From Burkholderiales bacterium (GTDB taxonomy: Bacteria; Pseudomonadota; Gammaproteobacteria; Burkholderiales; Burkholderiaceae_D): a stretch of 64,000 nucleotides of DNA. The notes under the pieces were generated by a model. That model ran no database searches. It had not been told where the DNA came from and worked only from the letters and a program-made list of their open reading frames with translations. Shown here in pieces: positions 58,439 to 64,000 of this stretch. A program made the position numbers and the translations under genes. Numbering within the stretch: position 1 is the first letter of the stretch; every line of letters starts with the position of its first letter. The stretch covers positions 62,001 through 126,000 of the forward strand of contig JACQDX010000145.1 of assembly GCA_016200895.1 (NCBI GenBank), given 5' to 3'.

Positions 58439-59851
58439 TCACCTCAAACTAATCGTCTGCCTTTTCCACGCCGGGTCTTGCCACTTGTAGAACACGCTCA
58501 ATGAACCCGGCTTGTCGGCACCATTTTCAACTTGCAGGCTGTCCATGCTGACGACTTCAAAGCTTTTTTTAAACCGGCCTTCGATTTTGGCTTCGCGTGC
58601 CACCAGCATCTTGTTGGCGCCTGGCACCCAGCCTGCGAATTCTGCATAGCCAAGATCAGGGTCGCTATTGGCGGGTGGCAGGATGTCGATGATCCAGCCC
58701 TGGCTGGTATGGTGGAATAACCAGAGTTCACGCCAGTTTTCCATGGGTTGTACAGCAAGTGTCAGTGCGGTGTTTTGCGCATTGGCGCGGGCGGATGCGG
58801 CCCACACTACGCTATAGGTGCAGCGCTTTGCCAGCGGAGTTTTTACGTCATGTTTGGCGTCAGTCAGCATGACGCAGGTTTCACCCGGCTGGCTCGGGGC
58901 CGTGATGATGTTAAGGCCAGGTTTGGGGATGATTGCAGGTTCGGCAGCCCAGCGCGTTGTGCCTGCACGCACACCAGCGTCGGCGTATGCATATACATCT
59001 TCATCGGTGAATTCTTCTTTGTTGACGGCGGCCAGTTCTGTCAATGCGCGGTTAGCGGCATCATCTGCTTTCTCGCCTTTGCGGGCGCGCTGGAAGGCGA
59101 TGCTGGACCAGACGCTGGCCTTGCGCATGCGCATGCGGTTTTTCAGATACTCCGGCAGGCTGGTGGTGTTGACCTTGTCGAGTACGTCTGCACGCCACTG
59201 ATCCAGGGCATAGCGTTCGGTCGGGCGCATGGTGGGATCTATGCAATCCTGTCTGGTCAATGCCAAGGCAGCACGGGCTTTTTGATCGTGCGTGGCATTC
59301 ATGGCCAGCACGCGGCGAAAGGCTTCGCCGTCGTAACAGAGTTGCATGCGGCCTTCGCGTTCATAACCTTTGATGTTGATGCCGTAATTGGCAACCACTT
59401 CCAGATGAGCGGCGATGGTTGCTTCATTTTGCTTGGGCTGTTTGCTGGATGCACGTTTGGCCAGGCGTTCTGCCATGCTGCCGAGTGCATCAAAAGCTTC
59501 AGCTCCTATGGCACTGGCAGGAGCGGCTTTAAGGTAAGCGACGGTGTAACTGATGCCTAAAGATTCTGCACCCGGTGTGTCGCGCAGGAAGCGGATGACG
59601 GCGAAGGCATCCGGCGCATCATCAGGTTGCATGGAGACCAGGCGCACTTGCGATGCCTTGATATAGCCAGCACGTTCGCGCCTGTGGTCATACACTTGCA
59701 GGTAGTCGAGTTTTTCACCACGGATTTCCAGACTGTCACCCTGCCAGAGTATGGCTTGTTGTTGCGCACCGTCTTTGGGGGCGGCGCGCAATTGTGCCTG
59801 GTCTTGTGTGACAACAGCGAGCACGGCGACAGCAGCTAAGGTAGCAAACAT
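58439..59851 (-). CDS. Exported protein with N-terminal SH3-like domain
   Basis: A 470-residue protein with a signal peptide (residues 1-20). Residues 22-75 look like a bacterial SH3 domain (AQLRAAPKDGAQQQAILWQG; YLQVYDHRRERAGYIKASQV). The long helical middle (100-330) resembles tandem helical hairpins, and the C-terminal part (330-470) is beta-rich with WRELWLFHHTSQGWIIDILPP. No known family is evident. It starts two bases after the SPFH gene ends, so the two are surely co-expressed. Acting in the periplasm is inferred. Confidence 0.75.
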   Translation of the reverse strand: MFATLAAVAVLAVVTQDQAQLRAAPKDGAQQQAILWQGDSLEIRGEKLDYLQVYDHRRERAGYIKASQVRLVSMQPDDAPDAFAVIRFLRDTPGAESLGISYTVAYLKAAPASAIGAEAFDALGSMAERLAKRASSKQPKQNEATIAAHLEVVANYGINIKGYEREGRMQLCYDGEAFRRVLAMNATHDQKARAALALTRQDCIDPTMRPTERYALDQWRADVLDKVNTTSLPEYLKNRMRMRKASVWSSIAFQRARKGEKADDAANRALTELAAVNKEEFTDEDVYAYADAGVRAGTTRWAAEPAIIPKPGLNIITAPSQPGETCVMLTDAKHDVKTPLAKRCTYSVVWAASARANAQNTALTLAVQPMENWRELWLFHHTSQGWIIDILPPANSDPDLGYAEFAGWVPGANKMLVAREAKIEGRFKKSFEVVSMDSLQVENGADKPGSLSVFYKWQDPAWKRQTISLR

Positions 59852-59853
59852 GA

Positions 59854-61158
59854 TTATTGGCTCTCTTTGTTTTCGTTAGTGGTTTCTGTTTCAGCTTCGG
59901 TAGATACTTTTTGTTGTGTTGGCCTGTTGTTTTTGCCAGCACCCAACAAGGCAGCACCGATGAAGCTGCCATCTGTTGGTGATGGTGCGATGATGACGGA
60001 TATCTTGTCGGACAATTTGTCGGCCATGGTTTTTTGTATCAGCAAGGGGTGCTTGGTCAGCAGGGCACCATCACGTTCCAGTTGTGAGCTGGCGACCTTG
60101 CCGACCAGGTCTTGTCTATAGGCTTCGGCATCGGCCAGTTTGCGGCGTGAATCAGCTTCACCCTGGGCTTCGATAATGCGTGCCTGGGCTGTACCTTCAG
60201 ATGTTTTGATGCGGGATACTTTTTCTGCCTCGGCTTCAAACTGGCGTTGTTCTATCTGTTTTTGCTTGAACGGCAATACATGCTTCATGGCTTCTTCTTG
60301 CGCTTTGGCGGCGATGATTTGTTCATTGCCTGCTGCCTCAGCTGCCTTCTCGCGCTTGATCTTGTCGGCATCGCCTTCCAGCGCGGTTTGTTTTACCTGT
60401 TTGTCTTTGAGTTCCAAGGTGTAGCGCATTTTTTCGCTTTCCAGTTCTTCGGCCAGCAGTTTTTCCATGCCTCGCTTATAGTCGGCGGGCAGGTCCACCT
60501 TGCCCATCATGACGCTGCGCAAGATAATGCCGTCAGCCGCCAGCTTGGGTTTTAATTCAGCTTCTATCTGCTTCTGGATTTCTGCGCGCTTGCTGGAAAA
60601 TATCTCGCGTACTGTATACAAGGTGAATGCCTTGTAGATCACGCCCTGCACTGCCGGTTCAACGATGTCGGTATTGATGTTCTCTGGCAGGCTGGTGGAC
60701 ATATTGGTCAGCTTGGTCGGGTCAACGGCATAACGTATGCTCAGGTCTACACCGAGTGACAGGCCTTCTACCGACTGGAAAGGTGCGTCGCCATCGGCGC
60801 GGCTGCTGCGTGTGGGTTTATATAACTGGTCTTGCAGATTGAACAGGCGCAATTCATGCATGCCTGGCACGACGATCAGGGCACCGTCACGCACCTGATC
60901 AGCATGACCGGTCAATTGATTGATACGCACGCCGACTTCGCCACGCGGAATATGTTTGATCGGTGGGTGGGTGCTGATGGCATACACGGCACCACCCACC
61001 AGACTGAGCACAACCAGACGCTTGAAAGTGACTTTACTGAACATGCCTGATTCTGTCGTGACCCTGGCTCCGGCTTTGATTCCCGATGCGCTTTTGCTGA
61101 AAACGGAAGACAGAGTGGATCTTACGGCTTGTACCAGGGATTTGATACGGTCAGACAT
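59854..61158 (-). CDS. SPFH/prohibitin-family membrane protein
   Basis: A 434-residue protein of the stomatin/prohibitin/flotillin group. One membrane helix lies at about 45-65 (LVVLSLVGGAVYAIST), then the SPFH domain to about 250 (GEVGVRINQLTG, DLSIRYAVDPTKL). A long Lys/Glu/Ala-rich coiled coil follows at 255-390, and a disordered Thr/Glu-rich tail. Such proteins form ring-shaped scaffolds in the membrane and control proteases or other partners. The ATG at 61158 has TGGAGAA upstream. Its direct partner here is the exported SH3-like protein. Confidence 0.9.
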   Translation of the reverse strand: MSDRIKSLVQAVRSTLSSVFSKSASGIKAGARVTTESGMFSKVTFKRLVVLSLVGGAVYAISTHPPIKHIPRGEVGVRINQLTGHADQVRDGALIVVPGMHELRLFNLQDQLYKPTRSSRADGDAPFQSVEGLSLGVDLSIRYAVDPTKLTNMSTSLPENINTDIVEPAVQGVIYKAFTLYTVREIFSSKRAEIQKQIEAELKPKLAADGIILRSVMMGKVDLPADYKRGMEKLLAEELESEKMRYTLELKDKQVKQTALEGDADKIKREKAAEAAGNEQIIAAKAQEEAMKHVLPFKQKQIEQRQFEAEAEKVSRIKTSEGTAQARIIEAQGEADSRRKLADAEAYRQDLVGKVASSQLERDGALLTKHPLLIQKTMADKLSDKISVIIAPSPTDGSFIGAALLGAGKNNRPTQQKVSTEAETETTNENKESQ

Positions 61159-61418
61159 GATAGTTCTCCAATGAGGTAGTAACAGGTTCTTAGGGTTAGT
61201 GCAGCGGCATCTGCCCTGCATCCCTGAGACACATCATGCGCTGTACTCGGCGGAACATACAATGCTGGGGCGGGGGCAGAAATATCACTGTGGCAAGCTA
61301 TTTATTCCGCGCCTGGAATAAGCCTTGCCGCGTGTGAAGAAAAACTCACAGCGGCTTTATGACTTTTCTCTCGAAAGCGTGGATACTGCGGATATTGAGA
61401 TTCTTGCCGGAGAAACCC

Positions 61419-62156
61419 GTGGTAAAAGTAGCTATCATCGAAGACGATCTGCCCACCAGCAATCAGTTAAAAACCTGGATAGAAGCGGCAAAGCCGGGCA
61501 TACAGATAGACCAATGGTTCAGCCGGGACGATGCCGAGGCAGCCATCGCACGCGAAAACTATGACCTGGTGGTACTGGATATAGAACTAGGGCGCGAGCG
61601 CCATGCCGGGGTTGCCATCATCAATGCCATCAACAAACAGCATGCAACGCCAGTGTTGGTGGTATCTGCCATGCCAGCCACCATCTACCGCAGCATCATG
61701 AAGGCGCTGGATGCCTGGGATTATCTGCAAAAAGCGACCTTTGAAGAAGCTGATTTCATCGAAACCTTTCTGGAAATGCTGCGCTCGGTCAAAGAACGCA
61801 AACAGCACAAAGAAAGCCAGAGCGCTGCTTATAAAGAGGCGGCAAAATCCCCGGTGGCCGACCAGCTCAGCATGGACCCCTTGCGGCAGCGCACCCCTAT
61901 CTGGCGCGGCCAGCGCATCAACCTGCCGCTGACTGCGCAACGCATACTGGCAGCCCTGTTTGCCCGCCGCGGGCAGGTGGTGTCATATGAAGACTTGTAT
62001 GAAGTCGTCAAGAGCGGGCGCAACCGCGACAATATCCGCAAGCATGTATCGACGATACGCGATGCCTTCCGCGAGATTGATGCTGATTTTGAGTGCATAG
62101 AAAACGTCCCCATGCGCGGTTTCAGATGGGTGGATGACGACGCAGGCAGAAGCTGA
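61419..62156 (+). CDS. Response regulator with winged-helix output
   Basis: A 245-residue response regulator, divergent from the SPFH gene. The receiver domain has VAIIEDD and phospho-acceptor Asp54 in VVLDIELGRE. The C-terminal domain (about 155-240) is an OmpR-like winged helix (LPLTAQRILAALFARRGQVV; RDNIRKHVSTIRDAFREI). The start is taken as GTG 61419, because GGAGAAACCC precedes it and because the receiver domain begins there; an ATG at 61359 would add 20 unusual residues. Its stop is one base before the kinase start. Confidence 0.88.
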   Translation: MVKVAIIEDDLPTSNQLKTWIEAAKPGIQIDQWFSRDDAEAAIARENYDLVVLDIELGRERHAGVAIINAINKQHATPVLVVSAMPATIYRSIMKALDAWDYLQKATFEEADFIETFLEMLRSVKERKQHKESQSAAYKEAAKSPVADQLSMDPLRQRTPIWRGQRINLPLTAQRILAALFARRGQVVSYEDLYEVVKSGRNRDNIRKHVSTIRDAFREIDADFECIENVPMRGFRWVDDDAGRS

Positions 62157-62157
62157 G

Positions 62158-64000
62158 ATGGGCAAGTTTTTGCTGGCGACTTACCGGCTGCGGATATTAT
62201 TTCGCGGCGTTTTTCTGTTGCTGGCGCTGGCAACCGTGGGGCTGGCGCTGTCTGTCTTGCAGCAGGAAAAGCAGCTCAGCTATAACAATTACCAAAGCAA
62301 TTTCAATAAAACCCGTTTGCAGATATCCGCTACGCTACGCCACCCTGCCGGGCAACTGGCCTTGCTGAATCCTCCTGCGGACAACAAACGCGCTTCCTTG
62401 CGCCCGCTGTTGTTGCCGTATTCTGCAATTGATTTTGACGACCAGAACAAAGTGCAACAAGCCATCGCCATGTCAGGCTGCCTGGTCCAGTATGGTAATG
62501 AAGGTGCGCTCTGCAGCGGCATAGGCAATAACCCCTGGGCGGGCGGCTTTATTTATATAGCGGGCAACTTCAATAGCAGCCAGCTGGTGTCACACAAGCG
62601 TGGCAATGAAAGCCTGGCACAGGCACACAGACTGAAAGTCAGTGTCAGCCTGCGCGGCCAGACTTATCGCTGGATAGCACCGTTTGAAGAGGAAATTGCT
62701 CCCGCCAGGCAAAACCAGGGTGTTCGCGGGCGCTGGACTGGTTTTAATGAAAGCGAAGCCAACAGGCCGAATGCGCGTCCTGTAAAAGACTTCCGTGGCT
62801 GGGCCTGGCAACAGGCGATCTGCAACCAGGCAGACCAGGACGACAAGGATGCTGACTGCCAAAAGAATACTTTCTTCTCGCTACGCCTGCCTATACCTGT
62901 TTTGCAGGAAGCCCTGTTTGAAAAAAAACGTCCGGTCTGGCCGCCTCAAGACCTGGACCAGATGGAGGTCAGCCTGTCTGTGCTGCCACCAGATTCTGAC
63001 ACCGCCCTGCTCGACAGCAAGAATACGCCGACTGCAACACCATTCTCCCTCATGGATTTGCAAGGCAATCTCTTGCCTGGTGAAACCCTGCGGATACGCA
63101 AGCGTGACAATCAAGACAGTAAAGACAACAAGGATGACCTGATCAATCTGACTGGTGCCTTTGAACAAAGCGATGAATCCTGGAATATCATCACCCGCCT
63201 GATACGCCGCCTGCCTGTGGATGAATACGATGTCCCGCTTGAAAGTCGCGAAACGATCAGCACACCGCTGGCGAATTATGAAGTCTTGCTGAAGGGTGAT
63301 GTGCGCAGTGTCAGCAAGAGCCTGAGCGTGGTTGCCAGCCGCGTGTCCTGGTTTGTGGGTGCGATGTTGCTGGCGCTGACACTGGCCTGGCTGCTGATCG
63401 AGATCAGCATCATACGACGCATCACTTTGCTGACCAGGCGTGCCGTGTCGTTGTCGAAGACCATGAAGGGTGCTGGTGAGCTTGAGCAATTCGATATCAG
63501 CGATTTGCGCAGCCCGGATGAACTGGGCGTGCTCGCCAGCTGCCTGCATGACTTGCTGCGACGGGTAAAGGAAGACGTAGAGCGTGAAACCATACGTACC
63601 GAACAAGAGAAAGAAATGTGGCATGCAGTCGGCCATGAAATCATGTCACCGCTACAGTCCCTGATGGCTTTGCATGGCAATGCAGAAGACCAGAGCAACC
63701 GCTACATCAGCCGCATGCAGCAAGCCATACGTGTACTGTATGGCAGTGCTTCGCCGAGCGAGGCATTTCAGTCTACTGTGCTGCAAGTCAGTGAAATTGA
63801 CATCACCCTGTTCCTGAAAAACGTCGCAGACAATGCGCCTATGGTGGGTATACCGGATGTCGCCTACCAGGGCACGGATGAAGTCGTCATGGTCAAGGCA
63901 GATGAATATTCTCTCGAAGACGTGGTGACCCATGTCTTGCGCAACGCAGAGCGTTACCGCAAGCCTGGTACTACTATCAGTATCAGGCTACAGGATAGTG
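62158..64000 (+). CDS. Sensor histidine kinase, cut by right end of window
   Basis: At least 614 residues of a membrane sensor kinase. One helix at about 12-34 is followed by an unusually large periplasmic part (about 35-395) of unknown type with two Cys pairs, then a second helix at 396-417, HAMP-like linker and HisKA with His493 in WHAVGHEIMSPLQSL. HATPase_c has begun (VVTHVLRNAERYRKPG) when the window ends. It starts two bases after the response regulator stop, so the two form a pair that may control the divergent SPFH operon. Confidence 0.9.
   Translation, partial: MGKFLLATYRLRILFRGVFLLLALATVGLALSVLQQEKQLSYNNYQSNFNKTRLQISATLRHPAGQLALLNPPADNKRASLRPLLLPYSAIDFDDQNKVQQAIAMSGCLVQYGNEGALCSGIGNNPWAGGFIYIAGNFNSSQLVSHKRGNESLAQAHRLKVSVSLRGQTYRWIAPFEEEIAPARQNQGVRGRWTGFNESEANRPNARPVKDFRGWAWQQAICNQADQDDKDADCQKNTFFSLRLPIPVLQEALFEKKRPVWPPQDLDQMEVSLSVLPPDSDTALLDSKNTPTATPFSLMDLQGNLLPGETLRIRKRDNQDSKDNKDDLINLTGAFEQSDESWNIITRLIRRLPVDEYDVPLESRETISTPLANYEVLLKGDVRSVSKSLSVVASRVSWFVGAMLLALTLAWLLIEISIIRRITLLTRRAVSLSKTMKGAGELEQFDISDLRSPDELGVLASCLHDLLRRVKEDVERETIRTEQEKEMWHAVGHEIMSPLQSLMALHGNAEDQSNRYISRMQQAIRVLYGSASPSEAFQSTVLQVSEIDITLFLKNVADNAPMVGIPDVAYQGTDEVVMVKADEYSLEDVVTHVLRNAERYRKPGTTISIRLQDS

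Noticed and set aside
1-64000. tRNA or rRNA genes
   Set aside because: Intergenic regions were read for tRNA-like cloverleaf ends and rRNA stretches; none was recognised, although a covariance search was not possible.

Overview
The window looks like a chromosomal segment of a betaproteobacterium of the Burkholderiales, most likely Oxalobacteraceae and close to Undibacterium. This is inferred from moderate GC, gene content (creBCD, a BMP-type nucleoside importer, MASE1-GGDEF, a patatin next to a 65-residue protein) and dispersed palindromic repeats. No rRNA or tRNA gene and no CRISPR array was seen. Both ends are cut inside genes: an SDR oxidoreductase on the left and a sensor kinase on the right.

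Layout. 1-5.9 kb: SDR/LysR pair, DUF1428 protein, a MITE-like element, a creatininase-family hydrolase, a Cache protein and a TPR membrane protein. 5.9-13.2 kb (minus strand): a complete retron made of a HEAT-repeat protein, a winged-helix/SWIM zinc-finger protein, an msr-msd RNA and a reverse transcriptase with a C-terminal membrane tail. 13.4-18.5 kb: patatin phospholipase, then a sterol desaturase/LytS-type kinase/LytTR regulator operon. 18.9-21 kb: pseudouridine catabolism (psuK-psuG) behind a promoter carrying two identical palindromes. 21-26.7 kb: a large c-type cytochrome, a collagen-like lipoprotein, small membrane proteins, a racemase and an alpha/beta hydrolase. 27-35.4 kb: a nucleoside module of ribokinase, BMP binding protein, ABC ATPase, two permeases, nucleoside hydrolase and a 2-oxoglutarate oxygenase. 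35.7-37.4 kb: accessory DNA with a Tn3-family transposase remnant. 37.5-43.3 kb: diguanylate cyclase, cytidine deaminase and creBCD. 43.3-50.6 kb (minus): amidotransferase, cation antiporter, YbdK-like ligase and a MESH1-like HD hydrolase, then a threonine-rich attenuator in front of an isochorismatase-family hydrolase. 50.7-57.7 kb (minus, partly AT-rich): a peptide-bacteriocin export locus with a C39-peptidase ABC exporter, an HlyD adaptor, two intact double-glycine precursors, one frameshifted precursor and a TraB/GumN protein. 57.8-64 kb: secreted proteins and an SPFH protein, divergent from a response regulator/sensor kinase pair.

How the parts fit. Pseudouridine, nucleoside, ribose and cytidine functions lie close together, so nucleoside scavenging is a theme. 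The strongest non-routine signals are: (1) the retron, whose RNA can be drawn directly from the sequence (a1/a2 pairing, msr hairpin, long msd stem) and whose partners match the gene set I recall for type XIII retrons; (2) a stem-loop with compensatory changes in front of each of the three double-glycine peptide genes; (3) a threonine-codon attenuator whose promoter predicts a leaderless transcript; and (4) well-formed operators at psuK and at the ribokinase gene.
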